From the NCBI RefSeq assembly GCF_016756615.1, contig NZ_AP023262.1:248001-312000 (forward strand): a stretch of DNA of 64,000 nt, in the 5' to 3' direction. Every line of letters starts with the position of its first letter. Positions within the stretch are counted from its first letter, which is position 1. The notes below the pieces were generated by a model. The model had not been told where the DNA came from and made no database searches. It worked only from the letters and a program-made list of their open reading frames with translations. Below, in pieces: positions 44,849-55,902 of this stretch. Both the position numbers and the translations under genes were made by a program. The DNA is from Mesorhizobium sp. L-8-3 (GTDB taxonomy: Bacteria; Pseudomonadota; Alphaproteobacteria; Rhizobiales; Rhizobiaceae).

Positions 44849-47557
44849 TCAAATCGATGAAGCCAGGCCCTTCAGCCGGTAGAGCGCGTCGAGCGCCTCC
44901 CTCGGCGTCATCTCGTCGGGATTGAGATCGCGGAGCGCGTCGCCGACGACGTCGGGCTTTACCGGCCTGGCGGCGGCCGCTTCCTTGCGGATCGCCGCGC
45001 TGAACAGCGGCAAGTCGTCGACCAGGCGCTCGGCCTTGCCCGAGGTCTCGCCTTCCTCGAGCTGATGCAGCACCTCGCGGGCGCGATGCACCACCGCCTC
45101 CGGCAGACCGGCGAGGCGGGCCACCTGGACGCCGTAGGAACGGTCGGCCGCACCCTTGCCGACCTCGTGCAGGAAGACCACCTCGCCTTCCCATTCCTTG
45201 ACCCGCATGGTGACGTTGTGGAGGCGCGGCAGTTTGCCGGCCAGCGCCGTCATCTCATGGAAGTGGGTGGCGAAGATCGCCCGGCAGCGGTTCTTCTCGT
45301 GCAGATATTCGACCGCCGCCCAGGCGATGGACAGGCCGTCGAAGGTGGCGGTGCCCCGACCGATCTCGTCGAGGATGACGAGCGCCCGCTCGCCCGCCTG
45401 ATTGAGGATCGCCGCGGTCTCGACCATCTCGACCATGAAGGTCGAGCGGCCACGCGCCAGGTCGTCGGAAGCCCCGACGCGGGAGAAGAGCCGGTCGACC
45501 ACGCCGATATGGGCGCTCTCGGCCGGCACGAAGGCCCCCATCTGGGCGAGGATGGCGATGACCGCATTCTGGCGCAGGAAGGTCGACTTGCCGCCCATGT
45601 TCGGGCCGGTGAGCAGCCAGATGGCGCCGTAGCGGCCGTTCTCCTCCGGCGAGAGATCGCAGTCGTTGGCGACGAAGGGGTCGGCGGCGGCGCGCCTCAG
45701 AGACTGCTCGACGACGGGATGGCGGCCACCCGCGACGCGGAAGGTGAGGCTGTCGTCGACGGCGGGCCGGCGATGGTTCTCCGCCGCCGCGAGCCGCGCA
45801 AGGGCGGACGAGACGTCGAAGACGGCGAGTGCGGCTGCGCCATAGCGGATCGCCTCGGCATGCGAAACCGCCTCGGCGACCAGCCTGTCGAACACGCCGA
45901 GCTCGATGGTCAGCGCCCGGTCGGCGGCATTGGCGATCCTGGTCTCGAGGCCGGCGAGTTCGGTCGTGGTGAAACGCATGGCATTAGCCATGGTCTGGCG
46001 GTGGATAAAGCGCGCCTTGGCCTCGTCCGTGCCGTTCATGGCGGCCTGATTGTTGGCGGTGACCTCGATATAGTAGCCGAGCACATTGTTGTGCCGGATC
46101 TTCAGCGAGCGGATACCCGTCTCCTCGATCAGGTCCCGCTCCATCTCAGCGATCACCCGCCGAGACTGGTCGCGCAGCGCCCGCATCTCGTCCAGTTCGG
46201 CATCGTAGCCGGCGCGCACGAAACCGCCGTCGCGCTTGAGCAGCGGCTGCTCGTCGGCGAGCGCCTGGTCGAGATGGGCCCGGAACGCCGCAGGCAGCGC
46301 TTCCAATGCGGCCACCGCCTTGCGGAGTTCGGCCGGCAGGACCACATCCTCCAGGAGCCGGACGATCTCGCCGGCGGCGCCAAAGCCGGCCGAAAGGGCG
46401 GCGAGATCACGTGGTCCGCCACGGTTGAGCGCCAGGCGCGACAAGGCGCGCAGCATGTCGGGGACGCGCTTCAGGCTCTCGCCGAGCGCGGATGAGAGCC
46501 GCGGCTCGCCATGGAAGAGCGATACCGAATCCAGCCGGTCGTTGATCGCCTGCGGGTCGGTGAGCGGCGACATCATGCGCTCGGCGAGCAGCCGCGCGCC
46601 GGCACCGGTAACGGTGCGGTCGATCGCCTTGAACAGCGAGCCCTCGCGTCCGCCCGACAGGGTGCGCAGCAGTTCGAGATTGGCGCGGGTCGCGGGATCG
46701 ATGAACAGGGCCGAACCGCTCTGCTCGCGCTCGGGCCGCGACAGTGGCGGCCGCTCGGCCTTCTGGGTCTTCTCGACATAGGCGATCGCCGCGGAGATCG
46801 CCGAAAGCTCGGCGCGCGAGAAGGTGCCGAAGCTGTCCGGGGTCGCCACATCGAAGAAACGGGCGATGCGGCCGGGGGCGGAAGCGGAATCGAACAGTGT
46901 CGCGGGCTGCGGATTGGCGATCCGACCGATCGTGTCGAAGACCGGTCGCAACTCGGGATCGTGGAACACCGGCTCGGCGAGGATGAGTTCCTTGGGATCG
47001 ATCCGGAATATGTCGGAGAGCAGCCGGTCGGCCATCGTCTCGGCGACCCGGAAGGCGCCGGTCGAGATGTCGATCCAGGCCAGCGCATAGAGGTTTTCGG
47101 TGCCGCCCTTGACCCGGCCGAGCGCCATGAGGAAGTTCGCCTCCTGCGGCGCCAAGAGCTTGTCCTCGGTGATGGTGCCAGGCGTCACCAGCCGGATCAC
47201 GTCGCGGCGCACGACCGACTTGGAGCCGCGCTTCTTGGCCTCGGCCGGATCCTCGATCTGTTCGCAGACCGCGACACGGAAGCCCTGAGCGATCAGCTTC
47301 TGCAGATAGTCGTCGGCGGCGTGGACCGGCACGCCGCACATCGGAATGTCCTCGCCCAGATGCTTGCCGCGCTTGGTGAGCACGATGCCCAGCGCCCGCG
47401 AGGCCTTTTCCGCATCGTCGAAGAACAGCTCATAGAAATCGCCCATGCGGTAGAAGAGCAGCGCGTCGGGGTTCGCCGCCTTGATTTCGATGAACTGCTC
47501 CATCATCGGCGTCGCGCCGGTGCCGGGCACCAGCACGGTGGAGCTTTCGCTGCGCAT
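44849..47557 (-). CDS. mutS: DNA mismatch repair protein MutS
   Basis: A 902-residue MutS. The N-terminal mismatch-recognition domain starts [28 protein letters not shown] with the conserved F-x-E reading. The ATPase has Walker [15 protein letters not shown] and the [12 protein letters not shown]alker B. MutS binds mismatches and recruits MutL. The ATG at 47557 (MRSESS) is chosen; an in-frame upstream extension exists without conserved sequence. It is divergent from maeB. Confidence 0.97.
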   Translation of the reverse strand: MRSESSTVLVPGTGATPMMEQFIEIKAANPDALLFYRMGDFYELFFDDAEKASRALGIVLTKRGKHLGEDIPMCGVPVHAADDYLQKLIAQGFRVAVCEQIEDPAEAKKRGSKSVVRRDVIRLVTPGTITEDKLLAPQEANFLMALGRVKGGTENLYALAWIDISTGAFRVAETMADRLLSDIFRIDPKELILAEPVFHDPELRPVFDTIGRIANPQPATLFDSASAPGRIARFFDVATPDSFGTFSRAELSAISAAIAYVEKTQKAERPPLSRPEREQSGSALFIDPATRANLELLRTLSGGREGSLFKAIDRTVTGAGARLLAERMMSPLTDPQAINDRLDSVSLFHGEPRLSSALGESLKRVPDMLRALSRLALNRGGPRDLAALSAGFGAAGEIVRLLEDVVLPAELRKAVAALEALPAAFRAHLDQALADEQPLLKRDGGFVRAGYDAELDEMRALRDQSRRVIAEMERDLIEETGIRSLKIRHNNVLGYYIEVTANNQAAMNGTDEAKARFIHRQTMANAMRFTTTELAGLETRIANAADRALTIELGVFDRLVAEAVSHAEAIRYGAAALAVFDVSSALARLAAAENHRRPAVDDSLTFRVAGGRHPVVEQSLRRAAADPFVANDCDLSPEENGRYGAIWLLTGPNMGGKSTFLRQNAVIAILAQMGAFVPAESAHIGVVDRLFSRVGASDDLARGRSTFMVEMVETAAILNQAGERALVILDEIGRGTATFDGLSIAWAAVEYLHEKNRCRAIFATHFHEMTALAGKLPRLHNVTMRVKEWEGEVVFLHEVGKGAADRSYGVQVARLAGLPEAVVHRAREVLHQLEEGETSGKAERLVDDLPLFSAAIRKEAAAARPVKPDVVGDALRDLNPDEMTPREALDALYRLKGLASSI

Positions 47558-47699
47558 GGGGGTCTCGTCGTTCACGGACGCGGAGAATCCAAAAAAGTGA
47601 GGTTGTTTCCTGCTTGGCGCTTTACCTGCCGAAAGTGTAGCCTTAATCCCAAACGCTCCACAAAAAGAAGCCGCATCCGGGTGAGGAAGACCAGAGGTC

Positions 47700-49988
47700 A
47701 TGAACGTCCATAACAAGAAGCCCGAGCCCACGGGTCCGTCCGTCACGGCGCAGGAAGCGCTGGAATTCCACGCCATGGGACGGCCGGGCAAGCTCGAGAT
47801 CAATCCGACCAAGCCGATGGCGACGCAGCGCGACCTGTCGCTGGCCTATTCGCCCGGCGTCGCGGTGCCCGTCAAGGCGATCGCGGAGGATCCGAGCCGT
47901 GCCTTCGACTACACCACGCGCGGCAATCTCGTCGCCGTCATCTCCAACGGCACGGCCATTCTCGGCCTCGGCAATCTCGGCGCGCTCGCCTCCAAGCCGG
48001 TCATGGAAGGCAAGGCGGTGCTGTTCAAGCGTTTCGCCGACGTCGATTCCATCGACCTCGAGGTCGATACCCAGGATGTCGACGCTTTCGTCAACTGCGT
48101 GCGCTATCTCGGCCCCTCCTTCGGCGGCATCAATCTGGAAGACATCAAGGCGCCCGACTGCTTCATCATCGAGCAGCGGCTGCGCGAACTGATGGACATT
48201 CCCGTCTTCCATGACGACCAGCACGGCACGGCCATCATCGCCGCGGCGGGCCTCATCAACGCGCTGGAGATCACCGGCCGCGACATCAAGACGACGAAGC
48301 TGGTCTGCAACGGCGCCGGTTCGGCCGGCATCGCCTGCATCGAATTGATCAAGTCGATGGGCTTCCCGCCTGAGAACGTCATCCTGTGCGACACCAAGGG
48401 CGTCGTCTATCAAGGCCGCACCGAGGGCATGAACCAGTGGAAGTCGGCGCATGCGGTCAAGACCGACGCGCGCGACCTCGCCCAGGCGCTCGAAGGCGCC
48501 GACGTCGTCTTCGGCCTGTCGGCCAAGGGCGCGTTGACGACAGCCATGGTGCAGGCCATGGCCAAGAACCCGATCATCTTCGCGATGGCCAATCCCGATC
48601 CGGAGATCACGCCGGAAGAGGTGGCGGAGATCCGCACCGACGCGATCATGGCGACCGGCCGCTCGGACTATCCGAACCAGGTCAACAATGTGCTCGGCTT
48701 CCCCTACATCTTCCGCGGCGCGCTCGACGTGCGCGCCACGACGATCAACGACGAGATGAAGATCGCGGCGGCCCGGGCGCTCGCGGCACTCGCCCGCGAG
48801 GACGTGCCGGACGACGTTGCGGCTGCGTACCAGGGCAACCGTCCCAAATTCGGCCCGAACTACATCATCCCCGTGCCGTTCGATCCGCGCCTGATCTCGG
48901 CGATACCGGTGGCGGTGGCGAAGGCTGCAATGGACACCGGCGTCGCGCGGCGGCCGATCCTCGACCTCGACAAATATGCCAACGAACTCTCGGCCCGGCG
49001 CGATCCGATCGCCTCGACCCTGCAGCGCATCTACGACCGCGTGCGGCGCAAGCCCAAGCGCATCGTCTTCGCCGAGGGCGAGGAAGAGCAGATGATGCGC
49101 GCCGCCGTCTCCTATGTGAACCAGCGCCTCGGCACCGCGATCCTGCTCGGCCGCGAAGAGCAGATCAAGGAAACGGCGAAGAATGCCGGCGTCGACCTGA
49201 ACAAGCCGGGCATCGAGATCATCAATGCGCGGCTGTCGCGCCGCAACGCCATCTATGCCGACTACCTCTACGAGCGCATGCAGCGGAAGGGCTACCTGTT
49301 CCGCGACTGCCAGCGGTTGATCAACAACGACCGCAACCATTTCGCGGCCTGCATGGTGGCGCTGGGCGATGCCGACGGCGTGGTGACCGGCGTCACCCGC
49401 AACTATTCGACGGCGCTCGACGATGTGCGCCGCGTCATTGATGCCAAGCCGGGGCATCGGGTGATCGGCGTTTCGATCGCGCTCTGCCGCGGCCGCACGG
49501 TGATCGTCGCCGACACGGCCGTGCACGACATGCCGAATTCGGAGCAGATCGCCGACATCGCCGAGGAGGCGGCCGGATTCGCGCGGCGCATGGGCTACGA
49601 GCCCCGCGTCGCCATGCTCGCCTATTCGACCTTCGGCCATCCGGCCGGCGAGCGCTCCGAACGCGTGCAGGAGGCCGTGAAGATCCTCGACAAGCGCCGC
49701 GTCGACTTCGAGTACGACGGCGAGATGGCGGCCGACGTCGCGCTCAACCCCCGCGTGATGCAGCAATATCCGTTCTGCCGCCTGTCGGGCCCGGCCAATG
49801 TGCTGATCATGCCGGCGTTCCACTCCGCGTCGATTTCGACCAAGATGCTGCAGGAACTCGGCGGCTCGACCGTGATCGGCCCGCTGCTGGTCGGCCTCAA
49901 CAAGGCGGTGCAGATCGTGCCGCTCAACGCCAAGGATTCCGACATCGTCAACATGGCGGCAATCGCGGCCTACAACGCCGGGGCCTAG
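47700..49988 (+). CDS. maeB: NADP-dependent malic enzyme with phosphotransacetylase-like domain
   Basis: A 762-residue MaeB-type enzyme. Residues 1 to about 430 are the malic enzyme ([31 protein letters not shown], the NADP fold [16 protein letters not shown]). Residues about 440-760 resemble phosphate acetyltransferase ([32 protein letters not shown]); in this class the domain has a regulatory or oligomerisation role. It decarboxylates malate to pyruvate. Confidence 0.96.
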   Translation: MNVHNKKPEPTGPSVTAQEALEFHAMGRPGKLEINPTKPMATQRDLSLAYSPGVAVPVKAIAEDPSRAFDYTTRGNLVAVISNGTAILGLGNLGALASKPVMEGKAVLFKRFADVDSIDLEVDTQDVDAFVNCVRYLGPSFGGINLEDIKAPDCFIIEQRLRELMDIPVFHDDQHGTAIIAAAGLINALEITGRDIKTTKLVCNGAGSAGIACIELIKSMGFPPENVILCDTKGVVYQGRTEGMNQWKSAHAVKTDARDLAQALEGADVVFGLSAKGALTTAMVQAMAKNPIIFAMANPDPEITPEEVAEIRTDAIMATGRSDYPNQVNNVLGFPYIFRGALDVRATTINDEMKIAAARALAALAREDVPDDVAAAYQGNRPKFGPNYIIPVPFDPRLISAIPVAVAKAAMDTGVARRPILDLDKYANELSARRDPIASTLQRIYDRVRRKPKRIVFAEGEEEQMMRAAVSYVNQRLGTAILLGREEQIKETAKNAGVDLNKPGIEIINARLSRRNAIYADYLYERMQRKGYLFRDCQRLINNDRNHFAACMVALGDADGVVTGVTRNYSTALDDVRRVIDAKPGHRVIGVSIALCRGRTVIVADTAVHDMPNSEQIADIAEEAAGFARRMGYEPRVAMLAYSTFGHPAGERSERVQEAVKILDKRRVDFEYDGEMAADVALNPRVMQQYPFCRLSGPANVLIMPAFHSASISTKMLQELGGSTVIGPLLVGLNKAVQIVPLNAKDSDIVNMAAIAAYNAGA

Positions 49989-50035
49989 CCGAACAGAACT
50001 GCCGCGTGCTCCGCAACCGCCCAGGCATGTCCGAC

Positions 50036-52201
50036 CTATTTGGGTAGGGCCTTGAGCCAGGACCGCCGCCTGCGGCGGTCCTGAAACAGCTCCGCCTCGG
50101 GCATGGGCGCGCCTATGAGGAAGCCTTGAGCCTCGTTGCAGCCGAGCCTCTTCAGCTTGCTGCGCTGGGCCGCGGTTTCTACGCCCTCTGCGGTGACCGA
50201 GATGCCGAGCCGACCGGCCAGGCCGACGATGGCGCGCACGATGGCAGCGGTATCGACATCGTCGAGGTCGCGCACGAAGGAACGGTCGATCTTCAACGTG
50301 TCGAAGGGAAAACGCTTGAGATAGCTGAGCGACGAATAGCCGGTGCCGAAATCGTCGAGCGCGATCCGGACGCCCATTGAGCGGAGCTGCATCAGCGTAT
50401 GCGCCACCAGTTCGCTCTCACCGAGCAGCGAGGTCTCGGTGATCTCGAGGATGAGCCGGTCGGGGCTCAGTCCGGAGGACGCGATCGCCGACAGCACGTT
50501 CTGCGAGAGCAACCCGTTCTGGAACTGCACGGCCGACACGTTAACGGCGATCCGTTTCCGGTCGGGCCAGCCGGCGGCGACCGTGCAGGCATGGTCGAGC
50601 ACCCATTGTCCGATCGGGCCTATGAGATTGGCCTCTTCGGCGACGGGGATGAAGTCGGCGGGCGACACCAGGCCGCGCTTGGGGCAACACCAGCGCAGCA
50701 GCGCCTCGCAGCCGTTGATGCGTCCGCTGCCGAGATCCTGGATCGGCTGGTAATGGAGCTCGAACTCACCTCGCAACAGCGCACCACGCAGATCGATCTC
50801 CAGCTCACGCCTGCTGCGCACCGTAGCGTCCATCTCGGCTTCGAAGAAGCGATAGGTGTTACGGCCTTCGCGTTTCGCCCTGTAGAGAGCGAGATCGGCA
50901 TTCTTGAGCAACTGGTCGGGATTGTCTCCGTCCATCGGCGCGACTGCGATCCCGATGCTGACGCCGACCGTGACCTGGCGGCCGTCCAATTCATGCGGAC
51001 GGCCGATGGTCTCGATCAATCTGGCCGCCAGCGTGCCCGCGTCCTGGGGAGTGGAGATACCGGGCTGCAGGATGGCGAATTCGTCGCCGCCTAACCGCGC
51101 CGCGGCGTCGGTCGAGGCACGCAGGCAGCCGCGCAGGCGTTCCGCGACGCTCTTCAGCAGCGCGTCGCCGGCGGGGTGTCCGAGCGTGTCGTTCACGCTC
51201 TTGAAACGATCGAGATCGACCGAGAGCACGGCGAAGGGATAATTGTCGCGCTGTACGGCCGCTGCCGCCTGCTCCAGCCTTTCGCGGAAAACGACACGGT
51301 TGGAGAGGTCGGTCAGCCCGTCGTGATGCGCCATGTGGAGGATACGCGTTTCCGCCTGCCGCCGCTCGGTGACGTCCTCGAAGGTACTGACCCAGCCGCC
51401 GCTCGCCACCGGCCGATGCGAGACGGCGATGGTACGCCCGTCGGACAGTTCGCGCTGGACCGAATAGGTGCGGCCGGCCTCCATGGCGGCCCCTATGATC
51501 CTGGCTTCGCGCTCGGCATCGAGGCCGGGATAGATGCCCAGCGCCGACAGCCGGCCCAAAATCTCCGCATAGGTCTGGCCGATCGTCACCAGTTCGGGCC
51601 CGAAGCGGTAGATGTCGAGGAAACGGTCGTTGCGCACGATCAGCCGGGCGTCGGCATCGAACATGAGCAGCCCCTGGGACATGTTGCCGAGGGCGGCGTC
51701 GAAGCGCCTGATCTGCTCGATCAGCGCCTGTTCGACCCGGCGCTTTTCCGTGACGTCCTCATAGACTGAGACCCAGCCGCCTTCGGCGGTCGGCCGATGG
51801 GTGATGGTGATGACGCGGCCGTCGGCAAGCACCTCCTCATAGGTCGCGGGGCGACACGAGCCGATGAACTCCTGGCGATAGGCATAGAGTTCCTCGGCGC
51901 TTTGCGAGGCGACGCCGATGTCGACGCTGTGGCGCAATATGTCGAGGAAAAACACGCCGGGCTTGATGACATCGGGGTCGAGACGGAAGATCTGAAGGTA
52001 ATAGCGGTTGCAGATGATCATCCGCTCATCGGCGTCGAACATCGCAAGGCCGTGCGACATCGTCTCGACGGCGGCGACGAAGCGTTCGTTCTGCGCCCGC
52101 AACTCGTTCCCGCCCTGACGCAAAGCCTCTTCCTGCCGGTCGCAATCGCGGTCGACTTTCGTGCGGATACGCGTCGGCGGGTTCGGGGACTTGGCCCGCA
52201 T
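50036..52201 (-). CDS. PAS-GGDEF-EAL cyclic-di-GMP signalling protein
   Basis: A 721-residue protein. Two PAS-like repeats (AVETMSHGLAMFDADERMIICN and ALGNMSQGLLMFDADARLIVRN) occupy residues about 45-290. The diguanylate cyclase motif GGDEF is intact at about 371-375. The phosphodiesterase domain begins HYQPI...GCEALLRW with the EAL intact near 496, then NVSAVQFQNG, ILEITETSL and DDFGTGYSSL. It has no membrane segment, so it is cytoplasmic. Both active sites look complete, so net activity cannot be predicted. Confidence 0.93.
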   Translation of the reverse strand: MRAKSPNPPTRIRTKVDRDCDRQEEALRQGGNELRAQNERFVAAVETMSHGLAMFDADERMIICNRYYLQIFRLDPDVIKPGVFFLDILRHSVDIGVASQSAEELYAYRQEFIGSCRPATYEEVLADGRVITITHRPTAEGGWVSVYEDVTEKRRVEQALIEQIRRFDAALGNMSQGLLMFDADARLIVRNDRFLDIYRFGPELVTIGQTYAEILGRLSALGIYPGLDAEREARIIGAAMEAGRTYSVQRELSDGRTIAVSHRPVASGGWVSTFEDVTERRQAETRILHMAHHDGLTDLSNRVVFRERLEQAAAAVQRDNYPFAVLSVDLDRFKSVNDTLGHPAGDALLKSVAERLRGCLRASTDAAARLGGDEFAILQPGISTPQDAGTLAARLIETIGRPHELDGRQVTVGVSIGIAVAPMDGDNPDQLLKNADLALYRAKREGRNTYRFFEAEMDATVRSRRELEIDLRGALLRGEFELHYQPIQDLGSGRINGCEALLRWCCPKRGLVSPADFIPVAEEANLIGPIGQWVLDHACTVAAGWPDRKRIAVNVSAVQFQNGLLSQNVLSAIASSGLSPDRLILEITETSLLGESELVAHTLMQLRSMGVRIALDDFGTGYSSLSYLKRFPFDTLKIDRSFVRDLDDVDTAAIVRAIVGLAGRLGISVTAEGVETAAQRSKLKRLGCNEAQGFLIGAPMPEAELFQDRRRRRSWLKALPK

Positions 52202-52209
52202 AAATCCAT

Positions 52210-52247
52210 CCGGAACGCCCCGGGGTTGGTATCACGCGGCGTTCCGG
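52210..52247 (-). promoter_or_regulatory. Hairpin at the 5' end of the GGDEF-EAL gene
   Basis: Perfect 10-bp arms CCGGAACGCC (52210-52219) and GGCGTTCCGG (52238-52247) with an 18-base loop. The 3' arm on the message ends eight bases before the start codon, over the place where a ribosome-binding site would be. The stem could limit translation. Confidence 0.45.
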
Positions 52248-52307
52248 TCCATGTTGTTTAACCGGAGTTAATAATAGGTATTCAATCCCTCTGATGCACC
52301 CGGCCTC

Positions 52308-52407
52308 AGAGCATTTTGGTCTTTCTCCGGATTGCGGAAATGCTCAACTTTCTTGTTTTGCACAGTTCCGGGCGCAAAACCGCTGCAAAATTCTGCTGGA
52401 ATTGCTC
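52308..52407. repeat. Dispersed about 100-bp palindromic repeat, copy B2
   Basis: It reads AGAGCATTTTGGTCTTTCTC ... GGGCGCAAAACCGCTGCAAAA ... GCTGGAATTGCTC. It aligns along its length with copy B3 and, reversed, with copy B1. Confidence 0.78.
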
Positions 52408-52772
52408 CGGAAATACGGGACAGGCGAAGCTGACCGCGCGTCAGCGGACACCATTCTCATTTTGGAATGCGCCTGGCAAGAAGCGTTATGCGCACGCGAT
52501 CCTACGCCGGTGCTAGCTTTCCGGAAAACAACCTGCCGCGACTGTCGAGGAGAAATGCGCAATGCTGAGGTTTCATGGCCTGCTCCCTTCGAGAAGGACG
52601 TTGAGGGCGTTCCTTCGCGCGCTCGGCGGCCAGAAATACCATCCCGAGAAGCATTGCATGCGCGGCCCGGGGCCGGCGACGCGGCGGAAGGAAATGTCCG
52701 ATGTTGCCCCCGCTCATATCGCGGTCGAGGCAAGCGAGCAGGGTTAGACAGCAGTGCGCCGCGTTTCGCGGA

Positions 52773-52975
52773 TCATTCCAAGCATCTGGCCCGCAGAAAT
52801 GAATCAATGTCGACGTGCATCGGCATGGAAGGAGCCGTGCCCGGCTTCTGAACGCACAGCGCGGCTACCGCCGACGCGAAGCGAACAGCCTCGACCGGCG
52901 AACGCTTCTCGGCTCGGGCGACGGCAAGCGGCGGCCAAGGCGTCGCCAGCGCCGGTCGCATAGACGACCCGACCT
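52773..52975 (-). pseudogene. Ribokinase (PfkB family) C-terminal remnant, frameshifted
   Basis: Directly after the deoxyribosyltransferase stop, the minus strand encodes GRVVYATGAGDALA, the anion-hole motif of PfkB sugar kinases. A frame change then follows, and the next frame continues LAVARAEKRSPVEAVRFASA and AALCVQKPGTAPSMP to a stop at 52773, a typical ribokinase C-terminus. The first two thirds of the gene are missing, so this is a decayed fragment. Ribokinase would fit next to a nucleoside-salvage enzyme. Confidence 0.8.
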
Positions 52976-53543
52976 ATCTGCCGAGAAGCCTGGCCGCGGC
53001 GATTGCCAGGCATTCCTCGAATGCGCCGAGGTCGAGGAACAGCCTGTCTGGCGTGACCTCCCTGACGACGACCACGCCGCCGCGCGCCTCCACGCCGCCA
53101 TGCAGCATGAGATTGTCGACCATGCCGAAATCCTCGACGGCGAGCCCGTCAGGGCCGCGCGCGTGGCCCTGGTCGTCTTTGACGATCACGCCGTCGTAAT
53201 AATCCCGCACACGAGCGAAGTGATCGCGCGAGTTGTTGGTGAAGGCATAGGCCGGACAGCCTCGCGCACACATGAAGCCAAGCTCATAGGCCGTGCCGAC
53301 ATCGGCGGCGATGCCGCGAAACGGGGTCAGGTTGGCGATGATGAAATCGGCGCTCGACATGAGGCGCTCGTCGACGGCGCTGATCGCAAGGCCCCGCGCC
53401 TTGCGCGTCTCGGTCTGCGGGATCTCGAGGTCGCCGGGCGACACCGGCGTGAAGCCGTATCGCAGCGTCAACTCGATCTTCTCGTCCAGCACCGCGCGTG
53501 CGTTGGGGAGGAAAACCTCCGGACCAGCAAGATAGACCCTCAT
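52974..53543 (-). CDS. Nucleoside 2-deoxyribosyltransferase family protein
   Basis: A 189-residue protein. The N-terminus RVYLAGPEVF and the catalytic-type block AADVGTAYELGFMCA (with the glutamate expected to attack the sugar) match the family. It would exchange or hydrolyse the N-glycosidic bond of 2-deoxyribonucleosides in the cytoplasm. The adjoining ribokinase remnant suggests a former nucleoside catabolic operon. Confidence 0.85.
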   Translation of the reverse strand: MRVYLAGPEVFLPNARAVLDEKIELTLRYGFTPVSPGDLEIPQTETRKARGLAISAVDERLMSSADFIIANLTPFRGIAADVGTAYELGFMCARGCPAYAFTNNSRDHFARVRDYYDGVIVKDDQGHARGPDGLAVEDFGMVDNLMLHGGVEARGGVVVVREVTPDRLFLDLGAFEECLAIAAARLLGR

Positions 53544-53671
53544 GCTTCACCCATTCCTGTTCGATGGCTCCGGGCGCCGGCCAGCGCCTGCCCGTGGCAG
53601 CCGGCGCTGCGAACATCGACTCTAGGGCGGCGGCTGGACGGGCGAAATCAGAGCTACCCGAAATCCAACGA

Positions 53672-55891
53672 TTATTCGGTGCTTTCCATGGCCTCGGCGA
53701 CATCCTCGAGCAGCGGTTTCTCGAGGAAGTCGAGGGTGAGCGTCTCGAAAGAGCGCGCGTGGTAGGAGAAGTCCGCGGGATAGGCGCTCGACACCCTGTC
53801 GGCTTTGTCGGCGCCGACATCGAGCCCCCAGAAGGAAAGATGCGTCGCGGTGGAGGGGATGCGCGCGGCTCCGACCTTGCGCCCTTCTTGCACCAGAACC
53901 GCTTCGGCCGAATGCCCGACGCGCGCATGGAGCACGAAACCTGCCTCGAGCGTGCCGGCCGGCAGTTCCGAGTCGGCGATGCAGATCGTACGCTGACCGA
54001 GCTGGACATGCTCGAAGACGAGACGTCCGTGCCTGACATAGAGCACATAGCCGCCGCGGCTGTCGCCGCTGGAGACCAGCACGCCCTCCTCATCCGCCCT
54101 GCGGTCACGGAAGGCGGCGGCGACGCGCATCGACCGCTCCGAGCCGGTAATCATGCTGCTGATCGGGATATGACTCTGTCCGGGGCGGAAGACCAGCCTG
54201 TCGCGCGACATGAGCCCGATGGGCGGACGAGCACGCAGCAGCTGCACCAGGGTGCGATCGTCGAGCGGAAGCACGTTGTTGGCCTCCGCCTCCTGCCACC
54301 AGCGGCCGACCATCTCCTTGAGCAGTTCCGGCTCTTCGGCGGAGCGGTCATGCGCCTCGGAAAAATCGGCCACGGTGTCGTAGAGCCGCCAGTCGTCGTC
54401 GTCATAGTCGACGCCCTGGCGATGTTCGGTCACGGCGCGCCAGCCTTCGTGCCAGACGGCCCGATGGCCGAGATTCTCCCAGTATTGGGTGGCGCGCGGC
54501 GCCGGCGCCTCGGCATCGTCGAAGGTCGACGCCAGGCTGCGGCCGTCGCAAGGCAGCGGATGTTCCAGCCCCGCCAGCGACATGATGGTCGGGGCGAGGT
54601 CGATGACATGGGAGAACTGTGTCCGCACCTCGCCCGCCGCGGCGATACCGTTCGGCCAGGAGACGACCATCGGAGACCGCACGCCGCCGAGATCGACATG
54701 TTGCTTGTAGCGGCGGAAGGGCGTGTTGCCGGCCATGGCCCAGCCCTGCGGATAGTGGGCGCCGCCATGGCGCGTGCCGATCCGATCGAGGTGCTTCAGC
54801 TGCTCCTCGACGAGTTGCGGGAGGCCGCTGTAAGGAGCGTTGGTGTCGACGGCGCCATCCTTGCCGCCCTCGCGGCTGGCGCCGTTGTCCGACAGCACGA
54901 TGACAAGCGTATTGTCGAGCTCGCCAAGGCGTTCGAGCTCGTCCACCAGGCGCCCGAGATGCGTGTCGGCATGTTCCAGGAAGCCGGCAAAGGCCGCCTG
55001 AAGATGTGTGTAGAGGCGCTTCTGGTCGTCGGACAGAGAGGCCCAGGCCGCAACCTCCTCGTTGCGGGGCGCAAGCTCGGTCTCGGGCGGGGCGATTCCC
55101 AGTTCCTTCTGCCGCCTCAGGCGATCCTCGCGGGTCGCATCCCAGCCCTTGGCGAAGTCATCGACATAGGGCTCGATGAAGGAGCGCGGAGCCTGGAAGG
55201 GAGCATGGGTGGCGCCGAAGGCGAGCTGCAGGAAGAACGGTTCCTCGTCGCGGAAGACGGTGTGGTCGCGGATATAGGCGATGGCCCGATCCACCAGATC
55301 CTCGGTGAGATGGTAGCCCTCGGGGAAGTCACGTGCGACCTGATGATTGTCCTCGCACAGTTCGGGGGTCATCTGATCGGTGCAGCCCGGCAGGAAGCCG
55401 TAGAAACGGTCGAAGCCCCGACCGAGCGGCCAGTTGTGATAGGGTCCTGCCGGCGAGATTTCGTGAGACGGCGTCAGGTGCCATTTGCCGACGAGATAGC
55501 TGCCATAGCCATGCTCGCGCAGCATGGCCGGCAGCAGGGCCACATCCTGATCGATGCCGCCGCGCGAATTCGGAAAGCCGGTATCCGTGTCGGAGAGGAA
55601 GCGCATGCCGACAGCGTGATGGTTGCGGCCTGTCAGCAGGCAGGTGCGGGTCGGCGAGCACAGCGGCGTGACATGGAAGTTGGTGTAGCGCAGACCTCGT
55701 TGCGCCAGCCTGTCGATAACAGGGGTGCGGATCTCGGAGCCGAAGCAGCCGAAGTCGGCCCAGCCGGTGTCGTCGAGAACGACGACCAGGATGTTGGGTT
55801 TCAGCCGCTTGTGGTTTCGGCCGGCCGGCCACCATGGCGTCGACTCGGCCACCGTCCGGCCGATGCTGCCCGGAAACTTGTCATGCTTCAT
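53672..55891 (-). CDS. Sulfatase (arylsulfatase family, FGly type)
   Basis: A 739-residue sulfatase. The formylglycine signature C-S-P-T-R is at residues 78-82 with the following LLTGRN segment; D40 and D41 in VVLDDTGWAD are metal ligands, and PFFLQLAFGATHAPFQ lies near 220. C78 must be oxidised to formylglycine by another protein not in this window. No signal peptide is visible, so the enzyme is probably cytoplasmic and acts on imported sulfate esters (inference). The C-terminal 200 residues form the extra domain found in large arylsulfatases. It is divergent from the LysR gene. Confidence 0.93.
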   Translation of the reverse strand: MKHDKFPGSIGRTVAESTPWWPAGRNHKRLKPNILVVVLDDTGWADFGCFGSEIRTPVIDRLAQRGLRYTNFHVTPLCSPTRTCLLTGRNHHAVGMRFLSDTDTGFPNSRGGIDQDVALLPAMLREHGYGSYLVGKWHLTPSHEISPAGPYHNWPLGRGFDRFYGFLPGCTDQMTPELCEDNHQVARDFPEGYHLTEDLVDRAIAYIRDHTVFRDEEPFFLQLAFGATHAPFQAPRSFIEPYVDDFAKGWDATREDRLRRQKELGIAPPETELAPRNEEVAAWASLSDDQKRLYTHLQAAFAGFLEHADTHLGRLVDELERLGELDNTLVIVLSDNGASREGGKDGAVDTNAPYSGLPQLVEEQLKHLDRIGTRHGGAHYPQGWAMAGNTPFRRYKQHVDLGGVRSPMVVSWPNGIAAAGEVRTQFSHVIDLAPTIMSLAGLEHPLPCDGRSLASTFDDAEAPAPRATQYWENLGHRAVWHEGWRAVTEHRQGVDYDDDDWRLYDTVADFSEAHDRSAEEPELLKEMVGRWWQEAEANNVLPLDDRTLVQLLRARPPIGLMSRDRLVFRPGQSHIPISSMITGSERSMRVAAAFRDRRADEEGVLVSSGDSRGGYVLYVRHGRLVFEHVQLGQRTICIADSELPAGTLEAGFVLHARVGHSAEAVLVQEGRKVGAARIPSTATHLSFWGLDVGADKADRVSSAYPADFSYHARSFETLTLDFLEKPLLEDVAEAMESTE

Positions 55892-55902
55892 TGTGGTCCC
55901 CT

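Larger units (their letters stand above)
52202..52772. other. Intergenic region with hairpin and repeat B2
   Basis: The 570 bases upstream of the GGDEF-EAL gene contain a hairpin at 52210-52247 and repeat B2 at 52308-52407. The remaining 360 bases have open frames on both strands but none with a ribosome-binding site or recognisable motifs. Confidence 0.5.

Noticed and set aside
47643..49823. A 726-codon minus-strand open frame opposite maeB.
   Set aside because: Rich in H, D, R, V and A with no motifs, fully antisense to a conserved enzyme; a typical GC artefact.
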